A DNA stretch of 57,187 bases from Verrucomicrobiota bacterium (GCA_016871685.1 VHCM01000003.1:1-57187); one strand, 5' to 3'. Shown: positions 47,470 through 57,187, counted from the first letter of the stretch. Numbers and translations: made by a program. The notes: a model not told the origin generated them from the letters alone.

Positions 47470-49041
47470 TTACTTGCGGATCTGCGGCGGCTTCGCGGGA
47501 TTCACTGGTTCGGGTCCGACATCGGGCACTGCCTCGGCCGCTTTTTTGCCGAACTTGAGTTCCTCAAGTTGTCGCAGCGCGTCGGCGCGCTGTTTTTCGT
47601 CGAGCTGGTCGATGATTCTGCGCGCCAATGACTTGGCCTCCTTCTCGCCGCGCTCGGATGCGACGGTGGCGAGCACCCATGCCTTCACCGGGTCGGACTG
47701 CGTGCCCATGCCTTCGTTGACCAGCCGGGCAAGCGCGTGAGTGGCGGGTCCATGACCTTGGTTGGCGGCCAAAGAGTAGAGTTGGATCGCTTGTTCCAGG
47801 TTCTTGGGCAGTCCGGCGAGGCCGGTCTCGTGCAATGCCGCGAGGTTGTTTTGTGCCTGGGGGTTGCCACCCTGGGCCGCGCGGGTGAGCCAGGCGACAC
47901 CGGCGGACGCGTCGGTAGCACCGAGCTTGCCGGAGAGATATAGCAAGCCGAGTTCGTTCTGCGCTTGTCCGAAATTCGCGTTTGCGGCGGTCACGAGATG
48001 TCCGTAGCCGGTGACCAGCTTGTCGGCTGCGGGCTTCTCGCCGCTGAAGCAGGCCGCCGCCATGCGCAGGTTGGCGATCGGGTGACCGGACTCCGCCGCC
48101 TTGCGCAGCAGTTCGTTGCCTTTCTCCTCGTTCTTGGGAGTGCCCTTGCCTTGAAGATGGAAATCCGCGAGACGCAGGATGCAGTCGACCTGCCCGGCAT
48201 CACTGCCCCGGCTGTAGGCGGCGAACGCCGCCGCCATGTCCTTCTTCACGAATTCCTCATAGTCGCCGAGGACCAGGTGCGCGGAAGACTCACCGGCATC
48301 GAGCGCTTTCTTCAGCCACTCGCGTCCCTTGCGTTCGTCGCGGGATTTCTCCGTACCGCTGAGGAGGCGCGAGCCGAGCACCGCCATCGCCCCGGAATTG
48401 CCCAGACCGGCCGCACGCGAGTACGAGGTCAGCGCCTTGTCGGAATCCTTCGATTGCGGGAAACCGAATTGCCCTTCGTAAAAACGCGCCAGCAGGATCA
48501 TCGACAAGGTGTCGCCTGCGTCGGCCGCACGACCCCACCAGAACACCGCCTTCTCCGAATCCGGCTTTGAGGTGAGCATGCCGCGCAGATAGGCTTCCCC
48601 GAGAATGCGCGCCGCCACCTCGGGGTCGTCTTTCGCCGCCGTTTCGAGCGCCTGCCTCGCCTGATCGCGCTCCTTGAGGTCCTGCGACGCCAGCAGGATG
48701 AACGACATCCGGTACACCGCGTCCTTGTGTTTTCCGGCGGCGGCTTTGCGATAGTAATCAAGCGCCTTCTCGCGCGACGGCTCGACTCCCTGACCCGACT
48801 CGTGCGCAAATCCCAGCAGGTAGAGCGCCTCGGCATTTCCCTGCTCGGCAAGCGGCTTGGCCAACTCGATCGCCTTGATGTGACTACCCGACTGGAACGC
48901 CTCCATTGCCGGCTTGGCTGGCCCTTCGAGATCCGCGGGCATCGACACCGAACTGTCCGTCTGCAGCGAGATCGCGGCGTGCACGCCCATCGAGAACAAC
49001 GGAAGCATCCACAGGTGAAGCCAAATTCGTCGCGTGGTCAT
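47470..49041 (-). CDS. Secreted Sel1-like repeat (SLR) protein
   Basis: The 523-aa protein has a signal peptide ('LHLWMLPLFSMGVHA'). It is then built of about ten Sel1/TPR-like helical pairs with the typical pattern A-x(2)-LG-x(3)-E-x-G-x-G, for example 'AEALYLLGFAHESGQG' and 'AQNELGLLYLSGKLG'. Such solenoids act as protein-binding scaffolds in the periplasm or at the surface. The last 40 residues are Pro-rich. The gene is first of a possible three-gene minus-strand set with coaB and the inositol monophosphatase; the functional link is unclear. Confidence 0.88.
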   Translation of the reverse strand: MTTRRIWLHLWMLPLFSMGVHAAISLQTDSSVSMPADLEGPAKPAMEAFQSGSHIKAIELAKPLAEQGNAEALYLLGFAHESGQGVEPSREKALDYYRKAAAGKHKDAVYRMSFILLASQDLKERDQARQALETAAKDDPEVAARILGEAYLRGMLTSKPDSEKAVFWWGRAADAGDTLSMILLARFYEGQFGFPQSKDSDKALTSYSRAAGLGNSGAMAVLGSRLLSGTEKSRDERKGREWLKKALDAGESSAHLVLGDYEEFVKKDMAAAFAAYSRGSDAGQVDCILRLADFHLQGKGTPKNEEKGNELLRKAAESGHPIANLRMAAACFSGEKPAADKLVTGYGHLVTAANANFGQAQNELGLLYLSGKLGATDASAGVAWLTRAAQGGNPQAQNNLAALHETGLAGLPKNLEQAIQLYSLAANQGHGPATHALARLVNEGMGTQSDPVKAWVLATVASERGEKEAKSLARRIIDQLDEKQRADALRQLEELKFGKKAAEAVPDVGPEPVNPAKPPQIRK

Positions 49042-49087
49042 GATGTCGATCGAATCCGATCAACACGGGAAATCAAGCCAAAGCTCG

Positions 49088-49108
49088 AAAATTCCGACTG
49101 AATCGGAA
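49088..49108 (-). terminator. Weak terminator-like hairpin after the di-heme protein gene
   Basis: TTCCGA (49092-49097) pairs with TCGGAA (49103-49108) around a 5-base loop, with AAAA on the plus-strand left side, giving TTTT after the stem on the minus strand. It lies about 25 bp beyond the stop of the MbnP-MbnH-like gene. Confidence 0.42.
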
Positions 49109-49132
49109 CACACGGATATTTGCGGATCGCAC

Positions 49133-50866
49133 TCAAGGACCGCCGCGGGTGGCGCTTTCACCCGTCAGGCTGCGCAGGAACGCCGCGAGGTCGGCCTGAT
49201 CGCGCTCCGACAGCCCGAGTCCGCCCTGGGCCCGATGGCGGGCAAGGTTCGGATCGAGAGTCGCCGATGGCTTCAACTCTGAGTTGTAGTGGACGATCAC
49301 TTCTTCGATCGTCGCGAAACGCCCGTCGTGCATGTACGGTGCCGTGAGCGCGACGTTTCGCAGCGAGGGGACCATGAAGCGCCCGCGGTCCCACGTCTTG
49401 CCGGTCGCGGTGAAACGCCCTTGGTCGGCGCGGTCCTCGTCGGCATCGAGGCCGTTGTTCGCAAACTGGTGGTTGGTGAAGTGCGCGCCACCGTGGCAAT
49501 GGAAGCAATCCGCCCCGCGCATGCCGCGCCCGGGATCGCTTTCGGAAAAAAACAACACGAAGCCGCGCGCCTCGCTTTCGGTGAGCTGCGAGAAATCCGC
49601 GAGCGCCTTGTCGATTCTCGCATCACCGGAAATCCGCGTGAGCAGGAACTGCTCGAGCGCGATGGCGAGCGTCCCGAGACTGATGCCTGCATCGCCGAAT
49701 GCACTGGCAAACGCATCGGCATATCCCGGAGCGTTCTTGAGCTTTTCCACAACGCGGTCGGGCGACTCGTTCATTTCGTCCGGATCGCGGATCGGGTGGA
49801 GCACCTGCTCGCGCAACGAGGGCGACCGGCCGTCCCAGAAGAACGAAGGTTTCCAGGCGAGGTTGAACAACGGCATTGCGTTGCGTCGGCCCGCGCGCCC
49901 TTCCGCGCCGATGCTGAACCTGCGCGCGTCGGACAACGCACGGGCGTCCTGATGGCAGGTCGAACAGGACTGAAGCCCGTTGACGGAAAGCAAGGGATCG
50001 CGAAACAACCGCTCGCCCAATGCCATGCCGGCGGCGGTGGGCGGATGGTCCGCAGGCCAGGCGGCTGCGGGAAAATGCGCGGGAATTCGGCTCTCGAGCA
50101 CGGCAGGCGGAGACACGGCCGAAGCATTGCGCGGCACAGGCGGCTCCGATCGGGATCCGGGCCCGACACCGACCAAGGAAAACGCCCGCAGTGCGTTGTC
50201 CGTGATCCTCGATGCCAGACCGTCGTCGTTCAGTGAATGCGTCACCGCCGTCGCCGCCGGATCGATCGGATAAACCGCATCGAACAACCGCGCGGCATCG
50301 AATGCCAACACCAGCTCTTTCGGTTCGGCGAGATCGAACCGCACCGCAACTTCGACGGTGCCGCGATAATCCTCGCCCGCCAAATGATACGACCAGCCGC
50401 CGCTGGTTTCCTTCGATTGCTCCCACAGCCCCTCGGCCGCCAGAAAGACATAGCCGCCGCGCCAGCTCCAGTGCAGACCGTTGACGTCCGGATGCAGCGG
50501 ATGACCGGGCGGCCGCCGAGCCGGATCACTCGCATCCGTCGCGGGATCCAGCCCAAGGTCGAATCGGATCGCATCGTAGGATCCGTCGGGAATCCCGTCG
50601 AGCGTGAAGCGCGTGCGATCGGCCATCGGATCCACGAATTCGACCCAGTCGCCCGCGCGGATCCATTCGCCCGATTCACGCCGCAACTGGATTTGCGATA
50701 GCAGGTAGCACAGGCGCATCACCGATACGTGCGTCTCGCCCATCGATCCCGGCACCATCCCGGCCCCGAACGGCGCTCCATTCCACGAATGATCGATCCG
50801 CACGGTGAGCCGGGCCGCCGATGCCGAGAGCGACAGCAGGAACAAGCATGAAACAATCGCGCGCAT
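49133..50866 (-). CDS. Fused MbnP-like copper-binding and MbnH/cytochrome c peroxidase-like di-heme protein
   Basis: The 577-aa protein has a signal peptide ('VSCLFLLSLSASA'). Its first 230 residues resemble MbnP-family copper proteins: 'GETHVSVMRLCYLLSQIQL', 'FTLDGIPDGSYDAIRFDLGLD' and several Trp residues including 'GLHWSWRGGYVF'. From about 270 it is a bacterial cytochrome c peroxidase/MauG-type enzyme with two heme c sites, CSTCH (about 300) and CFHCH (about 453), plus 'VPSLRNVALTAPYMHDGRF'. In methanobactin loci MbnH is a separate enzyme that oxidises a Trp of MbnP; here both appear in one chain. A periplasmic copper or oxidant role is inferred. Start 50866 fits the signal peptide. Confidence 0.83.
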   Translation of the reverse strand: MRAIVSCLFLLSLSASAARLTVRIDHSWNGAPFGAGMVPGSMGETHVSVMRLCYLLSQIQLRRESGEWIRAGDWVEFVDPMADRTRFTLDGIPDGSYDAIRFDLGLDPATDASDPARRPPGHPLHPDVNGLHWSWRGGYVFLAAEGLWEQSKETSGGWSYHLAGEDYRGTVEVAVRFDLAEPKELVLAFDAARLFDAVYPIDPAATAVTHSLNDDGLASRITDNALRAFSLVGVGPGSRSEPPVPRNASAVSPPAVLESRIPAHFPAAAWPADHPPTAAGMALGERLFRDPLLSVNGLQSCSTCHQDARALSDARRFSIGAEGRAGRRNAMPLFNLAWKPSFFWDGRSPSLREQVLHPIRDPDEMNESPDRVVEKLKNAPGYADAFASAFGDAGISLGTLAIALEQFLLTRISGDARIDKALADFSQLTESEARGFVLFFSESDPGRGMRGADCFHCHGGAHFTNHQFANNGLDADEDRADQGRFTATGKTWDRGRFMVPSLRNVALTAPYMHDGRFATIEEVIVHYNSELKPSATLDPNLARHRAQGGLGLSERDQADLAAFLRSLTGESATRGGP

Positions 50867-50959
50867 CGATGGAGGCGGGCGAAAGCAAAAAAGCACCATC
50901 ATCCGCAACCGGATCCAACCCAGAAAACCGGGAAAAGTCGCGCACAAAGAGACCGGCGC

Positions 50960-52123
50960 TCACCTGGGCCGTGCCATGAGCGCCTCGGCCCGGCGCTCCA
51001 ATTCACCGACACACCGCGAAACCAGATCACCGTCAAGTTCGTGCACATCGATGCCGCGGCCGGCCGCACGCAGCATCATCACGGTGAGCGGGCCGCCGAG
51101 ATGCTGGCGGAATTCGTCGATGCCCTCGAGCACCCGCAGGCGGCCCGCGTCGTCAGTCCAGCGCAGGGCCGGATGGACCAGCGGCAGGCGCAACGTGGCA
51201 AGCAGACGCAACACGCGTCCGGTGAGCGACTCGGAACACCATCCGGCATGCGTGGAAATCAACGAGTCGAGCGCGATCCCGACGGATACGGCATGCGCGT
51301 GGGACAACCCGTGACCAACGAGTGATTCCAGTTTGTGCGCCGCCCAATGACCGAAGTCGAGCGGTCGGCTCGATCCGTTTTCGAATGGATCCCCGCCCTC
51401 GGCGATGTGCCGCGCATGCAGCAGCGCCGATCGTTGCACACACTCTTCGAGCAAATCCGCATCGAGCGCGGCAAGCGCGTCGGCATGGGCCTCGATCCAA
51501 TCAAAAAACACGGCATCCTTCACCAACGCGACCTTCACCGCTTCGATCAACCCCGCGCGCCGCGTCTCTTCGTCCTGCAGATGGAGGAACGCCGCGTCGT
51601 TGAGCACCGCATGCGGCACGGCAAAGGCACCGATCCAGTTCTTCTTGCCGAACGCGTTGATCGCACACTTCACGCCGACCCCGCTGTCGGCCTGGGACAA
51701 GGTGGTCGTCGGCAGGCGGACCAACCTCACCCCGCGGTGGGCGGTCGCCGCGGCAAAGCCCACCGCATCCAGCACGGCACCACCACCGATCACCAGCACC
51801 TGCGAATGGCGGTCGAGCCCAGCCTCGTCGATCCACCGCCACACCTCGCGCACACCGCGATCGTCGGCCTTCGCGGCTTCACCACCGCCGAGCAGGTGCA
51901 CACCCCGGAGCTCCAAGCCCGCGGCGGCAACATACTCCGCGACCTGCCCCGCAAGCGCGGGACACACCCGCGTCACGCCTTCGTCGATCACCACCATCGA
52001 GGGACCTCCCCCGCTTTCCCTGAGAATCCCGCGCAGCACATCGTTGCCGGGATCAAAGGCCGCGCGGGTGAACGCGACGCGGTGACGGAACACGACGGGA
52101 ATCTGAAATTCGTGCAGGGACAT
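50960..52123 (-). CDS. 3-dehydroquinate synthase-fold sugar phosphate cyclase, EboD-like
   Basis: The 387-aa protein keeps the cyclase fold's NAD-binding '[14 protein letters not shown]' and metal ligands in '[13 protein letters not shown]' (Glu), '[12 protein letters not shown]' (His) and '[16 protein letters not shown]' (His). '[21 protein letters not shown]' and '[22 protein letters not shown]' resemble EboD of the ebo clusters more than the AroB of the shikimate route. Ebo clusters move small indole-alkaloid or related precursors to the periplasm; none of the other ebo genes is in this window. A role as true dehydroquinate synthase remains possible. It is divergent from pccB with a 167-bp gap. 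Confidence 0.82.
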   Translation of the reverse strand: MSLHEFQIPVVFRHRVAFTRAAFDPGNDVLRGILRESGGGPSMVVIDEGVTRVCPALAGQVAEYVAAAGLELRGVHLLGGGEAAKADDRGVREVWRWIDEAGLDRHSQVLVIGGGAVLDAVGFAAATAHRGVRLVRLPTTTLSQADSGVGVKCAINAFGKKNWIGAFAVPHAVLNDAAFLHLQDEETRRAGLIEAVKVALVKDAVFFDWIEAHADALAALDADLLEECVQRSALLHARHIAEGGDPFENGSSRPLDFGHWAAHKLESLVGHGLSHAHAVSVGIALDSLISTHAGWCSESLTGRVLRLLATLRLPLVHPALRWTDDAGRLRVLEGIDEFRQHLGGPLTVMMLRAAGRGIDVHELDGDLVSRCVGELERRAEALMARPR

Positions 52124-52290
52124 CGTCGCCGCGCGAGCATGGACCTGCCGCCGCGAGGCTGACAACGTTTCCTTTACCCAATCCGGGCTTGACACCTGCT
52201 GCCGCTGCAGGGATGCCCGGCGGGGTCCGGCAGCGTGCGGTTTCCCCGCCTGCGGAATGGCAGCCGGAGCCAGCCCACCCACCTCCACCC

Positions 52291-53823
52291 ATGCACAATA
52301 TCGTCCGGCTTCTTGAGGAAAAGCGGGCCCAAGCCCGCCTCGGCGGTGGCCAGGCACGCATCGACGCCCAGCACGCCAAGGGCAAGCTCACCGCGAGGGA
52401 ACGGCTTGAAGTATTGCTCGACGAAGGCAGCTTCGAGGAATGGGACCTCTTCGTCGAACACCGCTGCAGCGACTTCGGCATGGATGCACAGAAAGTGCCG
52501 GGCGACGGAGTCGTCACCGGTCACGGCCTCATCAACGGCCGACCCGTCTTCGTCTTCAGTCAGGACTTCACCGTCTTCGGCGGATCACTCAGCGAGGCCC
52601 ATGCGCAAAAGATCTGCAAGATCATGGACACCGCGATGCGCGTCGGCGCGCCGGTAATCGGCATCAACGACTCGGGCGGCGCGCGCATCCAGGAAGGAGT
52701 CGCCTCGCTCGGTGGCTACGCCGAGGTGTTTCAGCGCAACGTCACCGCCTCGGGCGTCGTCCCGCAGATCAGCCTGATCATGGGCCCCTGCGCCGGCGGC
52801 GCGGTCTACAGCCCGGCACTCACCGACTTCATTTTCATGGTCAAGGACAGCTCGTACATGTTCGTGACCGGACCGGATGTAGTGAAGACGGTGACGCACG
52901 AGGAGGTCACCGCCGAGGACCTCGGCGGCGCGCTCACGCACACGACGCGCAGCGGCGTCGCCGACCTGGCGTTCGAGAATGACATCGAGGCGCTGATCAG
53001 GGTCCGCGAATTCTTCAACTACCTGCCGTCGAACAACCGGGAGAAAGCGCCCGCCTGCGCGTCCGATGATCCGCCGGACCGCGACGAACCTTCGCTCGAC
53101 ACGCTGGTGCCTGAGAATCCGAACCAGCCGTACGACATGCGCGAGCTGATCACCAAGGTGGCCGACGACGGCGGGTTCTTCGAATTGCAGCCGGAGCATG
53201 CTGGCAACATTCTCATCGGGTTCGGCCGCATGGGCGGGCAGACCGTTGGATTTGTCGCCAACCAGCCGCTGGTGCTCGCCGGCTGCCTCGACATCAAGAG
53301 CAGCATCAAGGCCGCGCGGTTCGTGCGCTTCTGCGACGCCTTCAACATCCCGGTGGTCACCTTCGTCGACGTCCCCGGCTTCCTGCCCGGCACGTCGCAG
53401 GAATACGGCGGTATCATCAAGCACGGTGCCAAGCTGCTCTACGCCTATGCCGAATGCACCGTGCCCAAGGTCACCGTGATCACCCGTAAGGCATACGGCG
53501 GAGCCTACGACGTGATGTCGTCCAAGCATCTGCGCGGCGATGTGAACTTCGCCTGGCCCGCCGCGGAGATCGCGGTGATGGGCGCGAAGGGCGCGGTGGA
53601 GATCATCTTCCGCAGCGAGAAGGACGATCCGGAAAAACTCGCCGCACGCGAGGCGGAGTATCGCGGAAAATTCGCCAACCCGTTCATCGCTGGGGCGCGC
53701 GGATACATCGACGACGTGATCATGCCGCACGGCACGCGCCGCCGCGTCTGCCGCGCGCTGGCGATGCTGCGCGACAAGAAGATCGACGAACCGTGGCGCA
53801 AACACGGCAACCTGCCGCTGTAA
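52291..53823 (+). CDS. pccB: Acyl-CoA carboxylase beta (carboxyltransferase) subunit, propionyl-CoA carboxylase type
   Basis: The 510-aa protein transfers carboxyl from carboxybiotin to an acyl-CoA. Family marks include '[21 protein letters not shown]', '[28 protein letters not shown]', '[12 protein letters not shown]', '[17 protein letters not shown]' (oxyanion Gly pair), and in the second half '[25 protein letters not shown]'. The length and sequence fit propionyl-CoA carboxylase; acetyl-CoA use cannot be excluded. The biotin carboxylase subunit follows 23 bp later. Start ATG 52291 matches the usual N-terminus. Confidence 0.93.
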   Translation: MHNIVRLLEEKRAQARLGGGQARIDAQHAKGKLTARERLEVLLDEGSFEEWDLFVEHRCSDFGMDAQKVPGDGVVTGHGLINGRPVFVFSQDFTVFGGSLSEAHAQKICKIMDTAMRVGAPVIGINDSGGARIQEGVASLGGYAEVFQRNVTASGVVPQISLIMGPCAGGAVYSPALTDFIFMVKDSSYMFVTGPDVVKTVTHEEVTAEDLGGALTHTTRSGVADLAFENDIEALIRVREFFNYLPSNNREKAPACASDDPPDRDEPSLDTLVPENPNQPYDMRELITKVADDGGFFELQPEHAGNILIGFGRMGGQTVGFVANQPLVLAGCLDIKSSIKAARFVRFCDAFNIPVVTFVDVPGFLPGTSQEYGGIIKHGAKLLYAYAECTVPKVTVITRKAYGGAYDVMSSKHLRGDVNFAWPAAEIAVMGAKGAVEIIFRSEKDDPEKLAAREAEYRGKFANPFIAGARGYIDDVIMPHGTRRRVCRALAMLRDKKIDEPWRKHGNLPL

Positions 53824-53846
53824 TCCCCCGCAAACGAACGCCCGCC

Positions 53847-55853
53847 ATGTTCCGCAAAATCCTGATCGCCAACCGCGGCGAAATCGCCTGCCGCGTCATC
53901 AAGACCGCCCGCCGCATGGGCATCCTCACCGTCGCCGTGCACTCGGAGGCCGATGCGGACGCGCTGCACGTGAGGCTCGCCGACGAGGCGCTGTGCATCG
54001 GCCCGGCCCCGTCGCGCGAGTCCTACCTCGTCGCCGAGAAGATCATCGACGCATGCAAGCGCAGCGGCGCGGAAGCCGTGCATCCGGGGTACGGATTCCT
54101 CTCCGAAAACGCGGCATTCGCCAGGCAGGTCGAGGAACAGGGCATCGTGTTCATCGGACCGAAGCACGCCTCGATCTCGGCCATGGGCGACAAGATCGCC
54201 TCGAAGGAACTCGCGGCCAAGGCGGGTGTGAATACGATTCCCGGACACGACGAACCGATCGCCACAGCCGATGACGCGGTGGCGATCGCGCAAGGCATCG
54301 GCTACCCGGTGATGATCAAGGCCAGCGCGGGCGGCGGCGGCAAAGGGCTGCGCGTCGCGTGGAATGACAAGGAAACCCACGAGGGGTTCACCTCCTGCCG
54401 CAACGAGGCGCGCAACAGCTTCGGCGACGACCGCGTCTTCATCGAGAAATTCGTCGAAGAACCCCGCCACATCGAGATCCAGGTGCTCGGCGACGCGCAT
54501 GGCAACCACGTCTTCCTCTGGGAGCGCGAATGCTCGATCCAGCGCCGGCACCAGAAGGTGATCGAGGAAGCGCCGAGTCCATTCCTCGACGAGGCGACGC
54601 GCCTCGCCATGGGCGCGCAGGCCGTGGCGCTGGCCAAGGCGGTGAACTACCAAAGCGCCGGCACCGTCGAGTTCGTCGTCGGCAAGGATCGCTCGTTCTA
54701 TTTCCTGGAAATGAACACCCGGCTCCAGGTCGAACACCCGGTCACCGAGTCGATCACCGGCCTCGATCTCGTCGAGCTGATGATCCGCATCGCCGCGGGC
54801 GAGCCGCTCGGGTTCGGTCAGCAGGAAATCAAACGCGAAGGCTGGGCGATCGAATGCCGCATCAACGCCGAGGACCCGTTCCGCAATTTCCTGCCGTCCA
54901 CCGGACGGCTCGTGCGCTACCTGCCGCCGCCGCAGACGATGACCGCCGCGCATCCCGTGCCGCCGGACGGCGGCGTGCGCGTCGACACCGGCGTGCGCGA
55001 AGGCGGGGCGATCCCGATGCACTACGACTCGATGATCGCGAAGCTGATCGTTCGCGGCGACGACCGCCCTGATGCGATCGCAAAGATGCGCTCGGCGCTC
55101 AATGCGTTCGTGATCCGCGGCATCTCCAGCAACATCCCGTTCCAGAGCGCGCTGCTCGCCCATCCGAAATTCGCCGCCGGTGATTTCAACACTGGCTTCA
55201 TCGCCTCCGAGTACCCGCACGGGTTCTCCATCGACAGCGTGGCCCACACGGATCCCGATTTCCTCGTCGCCTTGGCCGCCGCGCTGCACGACCGCACCGA
55301 CGCACGTGCGCGACCGGACCGCGCTGCCACCCGCTCGTGGACCGTGGTGCTTCGCCGACCCGACGGCACCCGTACTCAGTTGCGCGCGGATGTCACGGAC
55401 CATGCCAACCACCTCGGCGTGGAGATCGACGGCCGCGTCCACCAGATCCGCCTGGACACGCCGCTGCGCTCGATCGTCGTCGAGGGCGAGGCCGACGGCA
55501 TCCCTTTCCATGCCCAAGCCGACCGCACCCCGATCGGCTGGAGGATCAGCCATCACGGTGCGGGCATCGACGTGCTCGTCATCCCCACCCACGTGGCACC
55601 GCTCGAGGCACTCATGCCCTTCAAGGCCCCGCCCGATCTTTCCAAGGTGTTGCTTTCACCGATGCCCGGGCTGCTCGTCGAGATCGCCGTGAGCGTCGGA
55701 CAGAAAGTCCTCGCCGGGGAAAAACTCGCGACCATCGAGGCGATGAAAATGGAGAACATCCTGTTTGCCCAGCAAGACTGCGTGGTCGCCGAGATCGCCG
55801 CCAGCCCGGGCGAAAGCCTCGCCGTCGACCATGTGATCCTGCGCTTCGAATGA
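53847..55853 (+). CDS. pccA: Acyl-CoA carboxylase alpha subunit (biotin carboxylase + biotin carrier)
   Basis: The 668-aa protein carboxylates its own biotin using ATP and bicarbonate. The biotin carboxylase domain has 'KILIANRGEIACRVI', 'VHPGYGFLSENA', the ATP-grasp loop 'KASAGGGGKGLRVA', 'WERECSIQRRHQKVIEEAPS' and 'EMNTRLQVEHPVTE'. After a linker domain (about 480-600) comes the C-terminal biotinyl domain with 'IEAMKME', the Lys near residue 635 carrying biotin. It is the partner of the preceding beta subunit. Together they suggest a propionyl-CoA to methylmalonyl-CoA route. Confidence 0.94.
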   Translation: MFRKILIANRGEIACRVIKTARRMGILTVAVHSEADADALHVRLADEALCIGPAPSRESYLVAEKIIDACKRSGAEAVHPGYGFLSENAAFARQVEEQGIVFIGPKHASISAMGDKIASKELAAKAGVNTIPGHDEPIATADDAVAIAQGIGYPVMIKASAGGGGKGLRVAWNDKETHEGFTSCRNEARNSFGDDRVFIEKFVEEPRHIEIQVLGDAHGNHVFLWERECSIQRRHQKVIEEAPSPFLDEATRLAMGAQAVALAKAVNYQSAGTVEFVVGKDRSFYFLEMNTRLQVEHPVTESITGLDLVELMIRIAAGEPLGFGQQEIKREGWAIECRINAEDPFRNFLPSTGRLVRYLPPPQTMTAAHPVPPDGGVRVDTGVREGGAIPMHYDSMIAKLIVRGDDRPDAIAKMRSALNAFVIRGISSNIPFQSALLAHPKFAAGDFNTGFIASEYPHGFSIDSVAHTDPDFLVALAAALHDRTDARARPDRAATRSWTVVLRRPDGTRTQLRADVTDHANHLGVEIDGRVHQIRLDTPLRSIVVEGEADGIPFHAQADRTPIGWRISHHGAGIDVLVIPTHVAPLEALMPFKAPPDLSKVLLSPMPGLLVEIAVSVGQKVLAGEKLATIEAMKMENILFAQQDCVVAEIAASPGESLAVDHVILRFE

Positions 55854-56014
55854 TCCGGCGCAGCGCGCGTTGGCTCGGTCCCCGCAACACCACATCCGGG
55901 CGTTTGCCGCGATGAAATCCGCGCGTCGTTCAGGAGTTCGCGTCCTCTGCAAAGGCGGGTGCCCGCATCGATCGGATGCTTGTCCGGTCTGCCACACCGG
56001 ATTATCCTGACGGC

Positions 56015-57187
56015 ATGCTGCATCCGCGCATCGATGCCGACACCGGATTCGGTCTGGCTTGGATCGTCGTGTTCGAGCTGGTGGCGCTGGGTCATGTCCT
56101 CCACGCGCTGATGCATGTGCGCACCTCGCAAGGGACGATCGCGTGGGTGATCTCGCTGGTGGCCGCGCCCTATCTGGCGATCCCGCTTTACTGGTTGATC
56201 GGCCGCACCCGCTTCACGCGAAATGTCGGCGGTCGGCGCGAGACGGACGGTCGGCTGCGCCTGCTCGCGGAGCGGATGCACGCGCGCTTGCGCGACCTTG
56301 AGGTGGACATTCCGGAGGACGACGCCTTCGAGCGGGCCGCGAGGCTTCTTGGCGGACTGCCATTCACCCGCGGCAACCGACTGCGGCTGCTCATCGACGG
56401 CGACGAAACGTTCGCGCGCATCTTCGACTGCATCCGGTCGGCCCGGCATTCGCTTTGCGTCAACTTTTTCATCGTCAAGAACGACCGCCTCGGCAAACGG
56501 TTCCAGCAGGCGTTGATCGAACGGGCGCGGGCCGGAGTGAAGGTGTGTTTCCTGTTCGACGAGATCGGCTCGCACAAGCTGCCGTGCCATTACCTGCGCG
56601 AATTGCGCGAGGCCGGCGTGCAGTGCCGGCCGTTCGGCATCAACCGCCACTGGTGGTCGCGCCTGCAGCTCAATTTCCGCAATCACCGCAAGATTGTCGT
56701 CGCAGACGGGCACACCGCGTTCATCGGCGGACTCAACGTCGGCGACGAGTATCTCGGACGCAGCCAGCACTTCGGCGCGTGGCGCGACACCCATCTGGAA
56801 TTGCGCGGACCCGTGGTGCAGGCGGTGCAGTTGGTTTTTCTCGAAGATTGGTTCTGGGCGGCCGGCGATGTGCCCGAACTGCTGTGGGACACGCGGCCGG
56901 AGGAGAGCGACCAGGTGGCGGCAGTGATTCCGACCGGCCCGTCGGACCCCGCCGACTCATGGCAGTTGGTGGTTGCCGAGGCGGCGAATTCCTCGCGACG
57001 CCGGCTGTGGATCACCTCGCCGTATTTCGTGCCGGACGAAGGGGTGCTCACCGCGTTGCAAGCGGCGGCGATCCGCGGCGTCGACGTCCGCATCCTGATG
57101 CCGCAGCGAGCCGACCACTTGCTCGTCTGGTTGTCGGGGTTCTCGTACTATGAGCAGTCGATTCCCTTCGGCATCCGCTTGTTCCGC
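56015..57187 (+). CDS. cls: Cardiolipin synthase (phospholipase D family), 3' end cut by window
   Basis: The 391 residues in view begin with two membrane helices (about 10-30 and 38-60, 'IVVFELVALGHVLHAL', 'VISLVAAPYLAIPLYWLIG'). The first PLD domain has its HxK(x4)D motif in 'NHRKIVVADGHTAFIGGLNVGDEY' in shape (His224, Lys226). The second domain begins with 'RRLWITSPYFVPDEGVLTAL', and its own HKD motif would lie beyond the edge. The enzyme joins two phospholipids to make cardiolipin at the inner membrane. The 160 bp between it and pccA show no other feature. Confidence 0.92.
   Translation, partial: MLHPRIDADTGFGLAWIVVFELVALGHVLHALMHVRTSQGTIAWVISLVAAPYLAIPLYWLIGRTRFTRNVGGRRETDGRLRLLAERMHARLRDLEVDIPEDDAFERAARLLGGLPFTRGNRLRLLIDGDETFARIFDCIRSARHSLCVNFFIVKNDRLGKRFQQALIERARAGVKVCFLFDEIGSHKLPCHYLRELREAGVQCRPFGINRHWWSRLQLNFRNHRKIVVADGHTAFIGGLNVGDEYLGRSQHFGAWRDTHLELRGPVVQAVQLVFLEDWFWAAGDVPELLWDTRPEESDQVAAVIPTGPSDPADSWQLVVAEAANSSRRRLWITSPYFVPDEGVLTALQAAAIRGVDVRILMPQRADHLLVWLSGFSYYEQSIPFGIRLFR

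Noticed and set aside
53505-55592. Minus-strand open frame of 695 aa over pccB and pccA
   Set aside because: It spans two real genes in antisense and shows no motif or start signal.

Overview
The window is GC-rich, tightly packed bacterial chromosome with convergent genes that overlap at their 3' ends, frequent ATGA-type start/stop overlaps and few clear Shine-Dalgarno sites. An exosortase/EpsI pair, a broken PEP-CTERM-like substrate gene, very large secreted glycosidases with calcium-binding thrombospondin type 3 repeats, and secreted proteins ending in an 'FFRVR' tail together suggest a Verrucomicrobiota member, probably in or near Verrucomicrobiales. That assignment is an inference from gene content; no rRNA is present.

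Layout. 1-7731 holds most of a giant secreted protein (minus strand, cut by the window edge) with a GH13 alpha-amylase domain at the N-terminus, Asp-rich TSP3 repeats in the middle and a GH57-like domain near the C-terminus. Then come ispH and a VanZ-like membrane protein. 10388-15759 is an exopolysaccharide/exosortase locus: a priming glycosyltransferase and an O-antigen-ligase/TPR protein on the plus strand face EpsI and exosortase on the minus strand. 15858-18015 carries prs followed by a minimal kinase-like protein and a PP2C phosphatase. 18162-28063 holds a TPMT-like methyltransferase, a secreted endonuclease/exonuclease/phosphatase protein, a 1109-residue GHMP sugar kinase-nucleotidyltransferase fusion and a GH38 alpha-mannosidase. 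28026-35079 is housekeeping: alr, tRNA-Arg(TCT), der, an EamA transporter, lysA and dnaG.

35342-37994 is a compact three-gene methyltransferase / FAD oxidoreductase / type III polyketide synthase cassette resembling phenolic-lipid (srsABC-type) operons. tRNA-Val(CAC) follows, and beyond it an AT-richer island of about 1.3 kb with a brnT-brnA toxin-antitoxin pair, a truncated exosortase-substrate-like gene and no integrase. 39515-41214 contains a small GGQ release-factor-like protein, a mutT-type hydrolase and a secreted cysteine/lysine-rich tandem-repeat protein. tgt-yajC-secDF forms a conserved tRNA-modification/protein-export operon. A pair of inverted REP-like hairpins lies between secDF and an inositol monophosphatase gene. 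The end of the window carries a standalone coaB, a Sel1-repeat protein, a fused MbnP-MbnH-like di-heme protein, an EboD-like sugar-phosphate cyclase, a biotin-dependent acyl-CoA carboxylase pair and a partial cardiolipin synthase.

The most unusual items are the Cys/Lys-rich repeat protein, the GH13+GH57 giant enzyme, the kinase-nucleotidyltransferase fusion beside a mannosidase, the MbnP-MbnH fusion, the mini-kinase/PP2C pair and the REP-like doublet.
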